Part shown: positions 34,586 through 45,264 of the stretch, piece after piece
Layout of the letters: each line of letters opens with the position of its first letter
How positions within the stretch are numbered: position 1 is the first letter of the stretch
Source of the DNA: Clarireedia homoeocarpa
Lineage: Eukaryota > Ascomycota > Leotiomycetes > Helotiales > Rutstroemiaceae
Length of the DNA stretch: 64,000 nt
NCBI GenBank assembly: GCA_001465935.1
Contig: LNKV01000018.1
Span: forward strand, 394,542 to 458,541
Reading direction: 5' to 3'
Made by a program: the position numbers and the translations under genes
Notes under the pieces: model-generated
The model's input: only the letters and a program-made list of their open reading frames with translations
Told to the model about the DNA's origin: nothing
The model's database searches: none

Positions 34586-36368
34586 ATGGCAGAGAGCACG
34601 CTTCAGGTTCGTTTTTTCCCTCCCTCCCCGCCTTTGGCATTTCTCCATTAACACGGGCTTTGCAGGACCGGTTGCGAGAGCACGCAGAGGCCTTCGATGG
34701 ATTGTTGTCTCTGATTCCTGCAAAATATTACTATGGAGAAGACACCAGTGTACGTGTGACCTTCAATTGAGGCTAAGTTTTGCGCAGCAAAATGCTGATT
34801 TTTCGGGCTGCTAGGATCAATGGAAGAAGAAGAAGCAAACCAAGGAACAAGCCGCCGCAGCAAGACGAGCAAAGCTAGATCCAGATTCGGCAAAGACTGC
34901 AAAGGATGTTATGGATGAGCGGGCGCGAAAAAGGAAGCTGGAAGAATCCGAAGACGTCGAGGCAGGATCCGACCTAGAGGGCATAGAAAAAGAGCGCCCA
35001 AAGCAAGGCCTAAAGCAGAAGGCAGAGAAACCAGCAAAGAAGCAGAAAACTTTGGAAGACGGTGAAACAGCGAAAGGGAAAGCCAAGGCTGATACTCCGA
35101 AGAAGAATGCGACACCAAAGAAAAATCTGGCACCCGAGGAGGAAGCCGTAAAGGCGGCAAAGATGCTCAAGAAAGAGGAGCAGAAGAAAGCCAAGAAAGA
35201 AAAGAAGGCGGCAAAACAGCAAGTAAAGAAGGACAACGCTGTAGACCAGCCTATTGATCTGGCGACAGAAGACGTCGATGCTGAAGAGGCAGTTCCCGAT
35301 GCTAGCCTAGTTAATCAAGACGATGCTATAAGCACAAAACCTCAAGCCAAGAAATCAAAAGGAAAGATATCTCCTACAAATGACGAACCAGCCGAAGAAG
35401 ATGAGCAGCTCGAAGAAGACGAAATTGTAGATTTCGAAGCCGAAGGACTTGAGGAAGACACATCGGCAAAGCCCTCTCCCACACCATCATCCACTTTCTC
35501 GACCCCCAATGACAACAGTAACAGTACAAATACATCCACTTCATCAACAATACCTCCGGCAGTCCCGCCAAAACACATCATACTTCCCGCCAACCCCGAA
35601 GTTCTCCGCTCCCGCCTGGCAGCTAAGATCGAAGCCTTACGAGCCGCACGTAAAGCCTCAAATTCAGACGGCACCCCAGCACGAAATAGGCAAGAGCTGA
35701 TGGAGCAACGCCGCAAAAAGGAAGAACAACGACGAGCGCACAAGAAAGAACTTCGCCTTAAAGCCAAGGCCGAAGAAGATGCCCGAAGAGAAGCCGCCTT
35801 AGTATCGTCGAGAAACAGTCCAGGTAGTATGCTGAGCCCGTTAATACGCTCACCCGAGAACAATTTTGCATTCGGCAGAGTTGCGTTTGCAGATGGACAA
35901 TCTCTGACGGAGGATCTGAGCGGTCTCAAAGCTATTCCTAAGAAGAAGGGCCCACAAGATGTGAATAGCGCATTAGCAGCCGCAGCAAAGAAGCAAAGTC
36001 GACTGGAGAGCATGGATGCGGAGAAACGCGCAGATATTGAGGAAAAGGAGCGTTGGTTAAATGCAAAGAAGAAAGTCAATGGCGAGAAGGTCCGTGATGA
36101 AACGTCCCTGTTAAAGAAAACTTTAAAGAGGAAGGAAAAGCAGAAGAAGAAGAGTGAAAAGGAGTGGACGGAACGGACGGAGGGGGTAAAGAAGGCGGGA
36201 ATTATGAGGCAGAAGAAGAGGGAGGAGAATCTGAGGAAGAGGAGAGAGGGAAAAGGTGGGAAGGGGAAGAAAGGCAAGGGTGGTAAGAGTGTGGGTGGAG
36301 CGGGGAAGAAAAAGGTTAAGAGTCGGCCGGGGTTCGAGGGGAGTTTTGGGAGTGGGAAGAAGAAATAA
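34586..36368 (+). CDS. RRP14: Ribosome biogenesis protein Rrp14 (SURF6 family)
   Basis: Nucleolar protein acting in early processing of both ribosomal subunits. Exons 34586-34606, 34666-34749 and 34815-36368 give 552 aa. The first exon has only seven codons (MAESTLQ). The Rrp14 N-terminal domain is LREHAEAFDGLLSLIPAKYY, YGEDTS, QWKKKKQTKEQAAAARRAKL, and it is restored only when both introns are removed. The middle is Lys/Glu-rich and disordered. The SURF6 domain begins near LRSRLAAKIEALRAARKA and includes LMEQRRKKEEQRRAHKKELR and FGRVAF, ending in a strongly basic tail (KGGKGKKGKGGKS) fit for nucleolar RNA binding. All junctions are phase 0. Confidence 0.93.
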
Positions 36369-37333
36369 ATAAGTAAAAGGAAGAAAAGCACTGTTTTGAG
36401 TTGATGTGGAGAAGGAAGAAAGTAGAGTAATCGAATCAAATATAACCACCATGTTATCTTGCACCACGCTACACCACATCACTATTAGAACGTGAAGTTG
36501 TTATGTGCAAAACACTCCGATCTGGCTTGCTTGCCCGCTTCCTTTCTCACTGGCGCAGTGCATCTATAGAAGCATCAATGTGTATAGTGTGTATATATGT
36601 TGTTGTGAAATTGACCGACTGCTCATACAATATCATATCATATCATATCATATCACATCATCTCTCTTCCATTCCGGTTTCTATTTCGTTTTCATTCTCT
36701 CTACGCTTTTTTGCTTTCTACCCACCCTCCTTGCCTTTGCTCTGCCCTGCAGAAAACCAAACAAACGAACAACAACATCAGCGATACAAGGAGAAAACCC
36801 AAGTCTTAATTAATCTCTTCCAGCCCGCATACCCATCCACATCATACCAGTGCTATCAAAACCAACCAACAAATAAAGTATGTTTTTTGTCCCCTCTTGA
36901 ATTTCCCCAACGTTTTGTGTCCGGCGCTGTATGACCTCCACCAATACTTTTACCATATTCCTCCTATTCGTTTATTCATTCATTGGAGTGGAGGGAGATT
37001 TCCATCTTCTTTTCCTTCCCCTTCCTTTTCACGCCTTTCCAGCCCGCGCCCGAAATCTCGAAATCTCAAGCCCTCCAAATTTTAGATCATAAGCAGCTCA
37101 AACACAAAAAAGAACGAAACGAAACGAACGTTAGCAAAAGAGAAAGAAAAAGAGTGAATTAAATTGCCGTCGTTGTATTGTATTGATTTGATTTTATGAG
37201 TTGAAGCTTGTTTTAAAGGGGTAGAGGATAGGGGTTAGAAGTAGCTAGCTAGTAAGTTTCGGTACGCTGTGTCACAGTCTGATCTGGTCTGACCTGATAT
37301 GATTTAAAAAAAAGTAGAAGAAAGAAAGAAACA
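36369..37333. repeat. Convergent intergenic interval with an ATATC repeat
   Basis: This 965-bp interval between convergent genes includes an ATATC pentanucleotide tract at about 36629-36658 and A/G-rich stretches. Open frames are short and lack family motifs, so no gene is called. Confidence 0.45.
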
Positions 37334-38608
37334 TTATAGCAGAGAGTCCAAACGAGTGAAGACACTCAGACATGCTGCCACGACTTCAAGTTGTAGCTCT
37401 TTATCCTTTCCGGCATTTACCTCCTGTGTGGTATATTAGCGATTTGCAGATGCATGGAAAGAGATGGTGTAGAAGTAAAGTGGAAAAGGGGGGCCTACAT
37501 CCGCAATAACCTGACCCAAATTCGCACCAATCCCTCCCGCGCCCCCGGCCCTCTTTCCAAACGGCCACTGACTATACTCCGCCAGCAACTCATCCACCTG
37601 AGCAAACGCACGTTCCCTCGACTCATGTCCCAGCGAAGCGAGGGCGTTCTCCAGCACATTGGCGGCGTAGGCTGCGCATACCATTGCGATTGTGCGGGTA
37701 TATCTGAACTCGAGGTTTTCGGGGAGGAATTGACTTCCTGGAAGAACGACCGTTCGCTGCGTCAGCACATTTCGGACTCGTTTCCTAATTTCCTCTTTTG
37801 CTCCGCCGTCGGCCACGGGATGGGTCGCCATGTCGAAGAGGAGAAAGTTGCGTTTTTCGGTACGAAGGATGCCCTTGTCGACTAGGCCTTTGGCTAATCG
37901 TTCGCGGACTTGTTTCAATTGGTAGCCGATTTTCATCAAATTCCATGTTTCGCCTGTTTTGAAGATATTGTGTCAATCTTGCATTCTCTTTGAAATTTGT
38001 GTGCAAACGTCATGGCGAGGTTCTTACCACTCATTAGGTCGATCCATGAACTGACGCTCATCTTTTCGCTGGCTTTCATCATCTTTAGTGCTTCATCTAA
38101 GAGCACCTCTCCGGTTAAAGTATCATCGATAACTTCAATCACTCGATCTGCCAAAGGGAATCGCCGCCTCGAAGAGTCCTTTTGCATGCTCACGCGCCCT
38201 CTAAAAGCCAGCTCAATAACAATACATCCACGAAGCGCATAAGAAATATTATCGTTCCAGAATGATAGATATCCCTACGTTGCATCCATTAGCAAATATA
38301 GCGTATCCGCAACGCACCACCTGTTCAGATGAAGCCACCTAACCTACCTGCTTGTCCTTCAATCCCAGTAATAATATCTCCTCCATGAGCGTTAGCTTCG
38401 GCTGTTTGCTCCGCTCAGCGTTTTCGCTGATATCTCGCGGGTCGAAAGCGATCTTGTGTCCGTTCTCGCTGCTCTCGTATGAGGTTTCTGGTGCAGTATC
38501 GCGCGAGCTGCTAGGCTTGGGCGCAGGTGAAGCTACACGACTCGAGTCACCATTTTCCGGATCCCCTCCTCCTCCGCCGCCTCTTCTTCGTGTGAGTCCA
38601 GAAGACAT
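37334..38608 (-). CDS. VPS74: Golgi PI4P-binding protein Vps74 (GOLPH3)
   Basis: Peripheral Golgi protein that binds PI4P and tails of glycosyltransferases, retaining them in the Golgi. Four exons (38608-38348, 38274-38028, 37953-37511, 37423-37334) give 346 aa, close to yeast Vps74. The N-terminus is MSSGLTRRRGGGGGGDPENG, Arg/Gly-rich and disordered as usual. Core motifs are LTLMEEILLLGLKDKQGYLS, FWNDNISYALRGCIVIELAF, ETWNLMKIGYQLKQVRERLA and EKRNFLLFDMATHP. The short last exon supplies EVNAGKDKELQLEVVAACLS and VFTRLDSLL; without the splice at 37510-37424 the frame runs into unrelated residues. It looks complete. Confidence 0.95.
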
Positions 38609-39203
38609 TTGAATTTCGATTGGTCGGTGTCGCAGTCTGTATGGTTGATGTGGATGAAGTGGTCGTGTGAAATTAAGCAAAGGGGGGTTCTTGTCCTCCC
38701 TCGCAGTGAGACAGCGGCGTTACCGCTCACAAAGGCAATTCCACCAGTACCTGATTTTGCTTTTGCTGATTATTTAAATTGGATTCGATCAGTCAGATTG
38801 CATAATTTGTCTTTTCCGTATTGATAAATAAATGGTGGGCGGGGCAAATGGTGGTTGAAGGGTTCAAAATGTTCGTAGAGCTATGAGGTGTGTAGATCCT
38901 TGTTCTTTAATTTCGACGCTAATATTTATAGAGGGCTTTGAGCTGGGGAAATAATGTGGAAAGTTTGCGACAGTCACTTTAGTGTGGATGACTTTGGACA
39001 TGACATAATCTCCAGGTATTCATATGGAAAGGGAACAGAAAACATGGAGTAAGATGGTCTAATCATTTTTACAAGCGTATAGAATCAAATCGCTTCTATG
39101 GGCGCATCGAAGCTGTACATACTCCCCTCCCTTGAACCATCATTTATGACCATAAGTACTCCCATCGACCTTCCATCATCCGAATGTTATACAGTTAGTA
39201 CGT
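38609..39203. other. Intergenic, VPS74 promoter side
   Basis: The 595 bp between VPS74 and the 3' end of the acyl carrier protein gene carry no supportable exon. Confidence 0.45.
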
Positions 39204-39890
39204 TTAGTGAGCTAGAATTTACGTCAGTGAGTCATTGTTTGGTCCTATGGGAAGTTTACTCACCATCTGGCTGGGCGAGTATGTATTGGACGGCTTGTTC
39301 AACTGCCAAAATTGTTAGCTCATTTCGCCACGGTCATGGCTTCTAGGCAAGACCTACCACTGTGGATAGCATCGGCATCCTTATCCGGGATCTCAATACT
39401 GAATTCCTGTTCCAAGTCAGTCATTGCGCTGCCGTAACAGAGCAATAGTAGACAAACCTCCTCGATAGCCATGACGACCTCTACTGTATCCAAACTGTCC
39501 AAGCCAAGATCATTCGAGAAGTGCGAGGTGGGTGTGAGCTATCCGTATTAACCAACGTGCTCCAGCTGTAAATCCCCTAACATATCATACCTTCGAAGGG
39601 TCTGAAACCTATGATGCGAAACTATCAGTATGAGAATTTCCAAGTCAGCCATTGGGACTACTCACCTTGTCAAAGTTCTTTAACAGGTCCAATATTCTGC
39701 CGGTAACTTCGTCTCTCGATAAACCAGCAGCCGCTGAATAACATCTCACAGCGTGGAATGCCGAGGGAGCGGCAAATTGAGATTTTGTGACGAAAGAATT
39801 CTGGATGACCGGGCGAGCGATTGCTGCCGGTCTTTGGACAGCCTTGCTGACGGCGCAGCGTGCTGATCTGAGAAGAGCAGTTCTGAACAT
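39204..39890 (-). CDS. ACP1: Mitochondrial acyl carrier protein (complex I subunit)
   Basis: Phosphopantetheine-bearing carrier for mitochondrial type II fatty acid synthesis and lipoate supply. It is also a structural complex I subunit (NDUFAB1) and a partner of LYR proteins. Six exons (39890-39666, 39608-39591, 39538-39458, 39406-39358, 39302-39264, 39211-39204) give 139 aa. The first exon encodes an Arg-rich mitochondrial presequence. The prosthetic-group motif DLGLDSLDTVEVVMAIEE keeps the modifiable Ser. EFSIEIPDKDADAIHS and VEQAVQYILAQPDAH close the four-helix fold. Exon 2 is 18 nt (VSDPSK) and the last exon is 8 nt, supplying only the end of Ala, His and the stop. The start codon is 388 bp from the divergent complex I gene. 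Confidence 0.93.
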
Positions 39891-40278
39891 TATGGTATGC
39901 GGAAAATTTGGAGGAGGGGTCTGTGTGATGCGGTTGTGGATGATTTTGGTAATGGGCGAGCTTCCCACAAGGTTTAGCTTAGTGCACTTTTTATCTGTGC
40001 ACGTGACTTTATGATGCGACAGCGGGGTTGTAGACTTTGACTCAGAACACTTCGATATCGCCCATTCTGATCAAAGGAAGTGATGAATGACTTATCTATT
40101 GTTCCTGAATTGTGATCGACGAATTTCTAGCAAGAAAACAGCGCTGGCGGCATAGAACAAAGCTGTTACATTCCAGCCAATCAGAGAACACATGATGACT
40201 TTAATCGAGTAAAGTTCCGTCAGTCCCAAAACCACTACCACACTTGTTCAACAATCCTGCCACGAGCAACCATACGCA
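39891..40278. promoter_or_regulatory. Shared promoter of two complex I genes, with CCAAT box
   Basis: This 388-bp interval lies between the divergent start codons of the acyl carrier protein and the NDUFS8 homolog. A GCCAATCAG sequence with CCAAT at 40177-40181 sits about 98 bp before the NDUFS8 ATG. CCAAT boxes bind the Hap2/3/5 complex, which controls respiratory genes in fungi. The link to these two genes is inference. Confidence 0.5.
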
Positions 40279-41178
40279 ATGGCAACGACAAAGCCTCTGA
40301 TGATGCTCGTGGCGCGCAGTCGTCCCTCATCAGCACTCACAGCATCAACAATTCGCACATTCACACCCGCCAGCGCTCGAGCACCTTTCTCAACCTCCCA
40401 ATTCCGCAGCGCCACCCCAACTGGACCACCACCGGCGGGTTTTCGTTTGCCAAAACCAGTACGATGGGATCAACAGAAGGATAGCACAATGGATAAAGCA
40501 GGGAAATACTTCTTGATGACGGAAATGGTAAGGGGGATGTACGTGGTCTTGGAGCAATTCTTCAGGCCTCCGTGAGTTCTCCCATTGAGTTTACACTTTA
40601 CGATTACGCATGCTCATATATTGCAGTTATACGATTTTCTATCCATTCGAAAAGGTGGGTACCTTGCGGGAGCATGTAGTTACGATTTGAAGTTAATGTT
40701 GTGTAGGGACCGATTTCCCCACGTTTCAGAGGGGAGCATGCTCTGCGTAGATATCCTTCTGGTGAAGAAAGATGCATTGCTTGCAAACTTTGTGAAGCCG
40801 TATGTATCTTCAAATTTTCTGTGAGAACAGTCTCTAATACAAGTCAGATCTGCCCTGCCCAAGCCATCACTATCGAAGCAGAGGAGCGTGAGGACGGTAG
40901 TCGTAGAACAACTCGTTACGATATCGATATGACGAAATGCATCTACTGCGGATTCTGCCAGGAGAGTTGCCCGGTTGATGCCATTGTAGAATCACCTAAC
41001 GCCGAGTACGCCACTGAGACGAGAGAGGAATTATTGTACAACAAGGAGAAGGTTCGTGCTGATGAAATTACCAATTATGGGACACAATTTACTAACCACC
41101 ACACAGTTATTGGCTAATGGAGACAAATGGGAGCCGGAATTGGCAGCTGTAGCAAGAGCTGATGCACCATATAGATAA
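40279..41178 (+). CDS. NADH:ubiquinone oxidoreductase 23-kDa Fe-S subunit (NDUFS8/TYKY)
   Basis: Core complex I subunit carrying the two [4Fe-4S] clusters N6a and N6b near the quinone site. Five exons (40279-40571, 40627-40654, 40707-40799, 40848-41051, 41107-41178) give 229 aa. A Ser/Thr/Arg-rich presequence targets the matrix. The 28-nt second exon supplies YTIFYPFEK. The third and fourth exons carry GPISPRFRGEHALRRYPSGE and the first cluster motif CIACKLCEAICPAQA, with the intron falling inside it. The second is CIYCGFCQESCPVDA. The protein ends WEPELAAVARADAPYR. All eight cysteines are present. Confidence 0.96.
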
Positions 41179-41563
41179 ACAGACTCTAACTTGAAGGGGA
41201 GGAATACTTGTACATACCATTGAGAATCTGTTAAAATTGGTGCATGTGGATACAGCCAGTTAACAGTTGTGATGTGACTGCCTCGAAGCTTCCCATGTCG
41301 TAAGATCTATATGTTTTGCAAAGGGCGGTATGAGTACAGCGGCTAAAGAGGGCTGATGACAAACTCACTTCAGTATCGAGAGTATGTTCAGTTTCCACCA
41401 GGAGAAGGAGCATCAATAGCGACCAGGCACACATCCCTTAATGCGCTTAACTTTATACGAGCATCTCATGAAGATAACATCATACATTAACCTTCAATCC
41501 TCCACTCATATTATCCACTACCTAGCCGGGTTTCTCAGACATTGCATTAGAAAACAACACAGT
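41179..41563. other. Intergenic spacer
   Basis: The 385 bp after the NDUFS8 homolog hold no supportable feature. Confidence 0.4.
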
Positions 41564-41809
41564 ATGCCTCCTCGTTTGCTTCTAGACTATCCCGCCAGGA
41601 GTCACCTATTTAAAGACCTCGCAAAACAGAACTACGCAAGATGTCTCAAGGAAGAATTCGACAATGACTTCGAAGTAGCATGGGCGGCATTGAAGCAAGA
41701 GGAAGCAAGGAATATTTCGCGACCGCGGGAGGATATTAGGTGCTGTGGAGGGGCGGATGGAGCGTGGAGATGGGATAGAGTACAACGGTCTTTCCGGGGA
41801 GACTGGTAG
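41564..41809 (+). CDS. Small hypothetical protein, 81 aa
   Basis: An open frame starting MPPRLLLDYPARSHLFKDLA and continuing KQNYARCLKEEFDNDFEVAW shows helix-like, protein-like composition and ends RVQRSFRGDW. In-frame codons continue upstream to 41441, but the ATG at 41564 begins the better sequence. Its length, placement and lack of an intron leave it uncertain. It could be a real small gene, or a single exon of a gene I cannot complete. I do not recognise a family. Confidence 0.35.
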   Translation: MPPRLLLDYPARSHLFKDLAKQNYARCLKEEFDNDFEVAWAALKQEEARNISRPREDIRCCGGADGAWRWDRVQRSFRGDW

Positions 41810-42352
41810 TATACTCTATCCCACAAGTTGATTGATGAACGTCCACTTCTACTCCCAGTTTCGCACCCCTATATCCTGGCTCTCTTCGAAATATCAGGAC
41901 GAGCTAGGAATAGTCTTACGGAAGGCGGGTCTCATTTTCCCAGAATTTACGGCCTTGAAAAGGTTTTGAAGACTGTCAGTGGGACTTCCTTGTCTACTTC
42001 ATGGCGTTTGCAGGTGGACGGAATTGGGTGATACGGCGATGTGCGGTAGATCCCTCGTTCAAGGGATGTGGCCCAAAGAAACGGGCATTGACGAGGAGGA
42101 AATGCTTTAGCTTAAAATTGCAGCGGCAGAGCCCACGGCAAGGGAGATACGCGCGACGAAGGTAGAATTTGACGAGCATTGATTTGGTTTGGTTACTTTA
42201 CGAGATGGTTTCTTGCGTAGCGTACAGCGTACTTCTATCTTCGCTTAATGAGAGGGCATACATAAGATCTCCTTTGCCCTTCTCTAACCCGTTCGCCGCT
42301 AATTAACTGAGCATAAAACTGATTATCCTAACCTCGGCCAGAATCTCTCCCT
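41810..42352. other. Convergent intergenic spacer
   Basis: The 543 bp between the small open frame and the stop codon of the ferric reductase show no supportable feature. Confidence 0.4.
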
Positions 42353-44442
42353 CTACCACCCAAAACTCTCATCGTGCCACCAAACATATCTTCCCCTCTC
42401 CACCCATTTCCCCACATACCCTCTAACATCCTTCCCCATTCCCTTGGGACCACAAACCAAAACCGCAATTTTCTCCTCTACACCAAGTGCGAACGTCTCG
42501 TCTACTATCTTCTGTAAATCCGGTCTTGCGTATGTTCTTTTGGTTCTCGGGACGGAATGCAGCGTTCGTAGTTCTAGTTCTGACGATTCCGGTGCTGTTC
42601 GTTCTCGTTCTGCGTACGTGGACTTGGTTATGAAGAGCTCGATATCTTCGTTGTCGGATTGTGCTTTCTCTTTGCGTCCTTCGTCGCCACTTTCCTCTCC
42701 GGTAGATGTTGTTTCTTCTTCATTATCATCGGACGTTGTTGATGCCATGGATAGTGCCCAGGATGCTTCTGCTACGTCTCTCATTGACCAGATCATTCTT
42801 ACGTTTTTGGCTCCTTTTCCGTTTTCTTCGTTCTCCATAGCTTCTTTGGTGGCTTGGTATATAGGAAGAATGAACGTAGCGCCTACGCCACCCGCTATGA
42901 GTAATACTCTGTCGAATTTTTCGGCGAAATTGGGAAATCGACGAGATGTACCGTAGGGTCCTTCGATATTGAGTGGAGGGCAAGCTTTCGTTAGACGAGA
43001 GAGAGCCAGGAGAGCGGACGTGGTGGGCCCGGCGAGAGTGCGAAGGGTTAGGGTGATATGTGGTGCGGGAGAAGCGGAGACAGAGGAGATAGTGAAAGGG
43101 TTATAGAGGAATTCGTGAAGATAATGAGACGTCTTGGAAGTAGTGGGAATAGATGTTGATGGGATGGAAATGTAGACATGTTGACCTGGTGCCGACTGGA
43201 AACGAGAGATTTTAGATTGTGGGATTGGTAGTGAGACAGTCAGCAGGGAGGTTTCAGGGATGGCAGAGATCGTGGCGAAAGTAGTAATGGTATTGAGTTT
43301 GCGTGCGACTAGGTCCACAATGAAGAGAGCAAGTGCTTCGATTATGTAGAGTCGGATAGGCGGAGCGTGGAAGAAGAGAAGTGGAATGATGGTCAAGAGA
43401 ACGAACAGGTGAGTTACGAAAAACACTCGGTAAGACCAACGTCTAACTGCTGTGATACTCGTGATGATGAGGATGTTGATCAATTGAAAGGCGACTATGC
43501 CGTAGATGACGACAGGTGAAGAAAGCCTTTTTGAGAGGACGCCAGCCAGGACAAAGAAGTTAAAATAGAAGACTGCATGGAGCAAGAGAAGGGACCATAT
43601 GATTCGACCCAAGATCCGATGCCAAGTATTAAGCTGTTCGTGAGAGGCTCCCGTTAGTATGGCGAGAGGAGAATACAGTGATTTCAATGATAAGGCATAG
43701 TGGAGTGGAAACTGTGAGGCCGCTATTATACCGAAGCGCTTCGTAACGTGTAGATAATCTGGAGATGAATTAGAATATTCTTGCAAAATCAGACAAATCT
43801 AGAGAAAACAAGGAATTCAGCAATTCAGAGATATTCACTGTTAGAAAATGGCTCTAGAATCAAGGTGATTGTACAAATTGGAAACAGGGTCTGATCGGTA
43901 AAGATATCGAGTGATGGGGAGTCAATAGCATCGTTCGAAACTGGGATTCAAAGTGAAAGACAAAGAAGACGCAAAACTAGCTACTATGCAATTTGAGTAA
44001 CTTTACTCACATCTGATTGTGATCAATAGTACGCGATGATAATAAAAAAACATGTAATCTACATACCATCGCCAGTTTTGTGGATACAGAGGAACCCCAG
44101 CCAGCTTGCCCACAACCCCGCCCCAATCCAATGACCCCTCTCACCCCAACCTCTGCCTACCTCACCCTGCAACCACCAAAGCGTATTCCTCCACTTCCTG
44201 CCCCAAGCAGCTCTCTTACTCATTCGCCTTTTCTTCTGTATAGGAGAAGTCGGAACAGCCGAATACACTTCATGAGATCGTTGTCGCTCGGAATAGACCC
44301 AAGTCGCCAACCTGTAGATATTGTATATGATAACAGGTATAAATGCAGAGAGATGACCGTAGACTCCATAACGATCGAGCAGAAACCGTCTCTCGTCTTT
44401 TTGAGCATCTGTCAAGTCGACAAAGTGGTAAGGCCACGACAT
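42353..44442 (-). CDS. Ferric reductase-like transmembrane metalloreductase
   Basis: FAD/NADPH-linked b-type cytochrome of the FRE/NOX superfamily, expected to reduce extracellular ferric or cupric ions or to act like Aim14. Exons 44442-44067 and 43758-42353 give 593 aa. The 308-nt intron is long for this locus. The second exon starts DYLHVTKRFGIIAASQFPLH. Two histidine pairs ligate the hemes: WHRILGRIIWSLLLLH and THLFVLLTIIPLLFFH, each with 13 residues between. The FAD domain has NPFTISS, and the NADPH domain has LLIAGGVGATFILPIY and LVCGPKGMGKDV. An acidic/Ser-rich insert separates parts of the NADPH domain. Which metal it reduces cannot be told. Confidence 0.88.
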
Positions 44443-45264
44443 AGTTGCGGGGGTGAACAGGGATATCGATTTGAAGCGAGCTCACTTGAGATCTAGTCCT
44501 ACGAACTCCAGAGATTGTAGGAATCTAGTCTTGGTTCGGTGAGACTGTATATTAAGCCCTTATAACGCCTCTGAGGTATGAAATGTATGTGAAGTGAAAG
44601 TAGATGAGAAAGTTTCATTTTCCAAACCTTTATTAGGGATGACAATCTGCGGGTTACTGACTGCTGTCCTGTCAGCTCGCTTAAGGATCGGGAAGTTTAA
44701 TGTTAGTTCTATGCCTCAGGCATACAACAACTAGAACTACAGTTTTAACAGTAGTGACTAGTGATCTGCAATTAGTCTAGCATAAAATAATACAGAAGGT
44801 GTGACGGAAAAAGTAGTCTTTTATATCTATCTCATCGTTAAAAACAAATTCCTCGTAGTGCCTCACCTTTTCCAAGACATTCAACATTTGGATTTTTCAT
44901 GAAAAACATCCAGCAGTATAATCGCAGCATGGTCTCCATGTCTGCGGGGAAGTAGAACTAGCGAGAAACTCGGAAGCGATTGGATGCGGACTTTCCTCGG
45001 ATCGGGAAAGCCCGTTCTCGACATGCAAAATGAGCGCGGCGAGAAAGCATCCCGAGGAGCGCAATAGCGAAATAGATATAAAAGGAGTATTCTGGCAGTT
45101 GAGATATACAACAATTAGTTTGTATATAAATAAGACTCTACGTTTTACTATTATTGCTCTGAAGACTCTCTTGCGATTCCCTACCGATCCCCATCATCAC
45201 AATAGGTTAATCCGCAGATCCCTTCAAACCCTAGTAGTATTACCACGGATATCCGTTTGCGCAG
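44443..45264. other. Intergenic, ferric reductase promoter side
   Basis: This 822-bp interval precedes the P450 relic. Any N-terminal P450 exon should lie here, but I could not find a membrane anchor or proline-rich hinge in any frame. Confidence 0.4.

Noticed and set aside
35342..36439. 365-codon minus-strand frame
   Set aside because: It is the mirror of the Lys/Glu-rich RRP14 exon. Its Phe/Leu/Ser-rich translation is what antisense of such codons gives.
42444..42956. 170-codon plus-strand frame
   Set aside because: It is antisense to the NADPH-binding part of the ferric reductase, which has clear motifs on the other strand.
43759..44066. An extra exon inside the long ferric reductase intron
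   Set aside because: Direct joining of GAT across the intron restores a family-like sequence, and no internal segment with good splice sites keeps frame.
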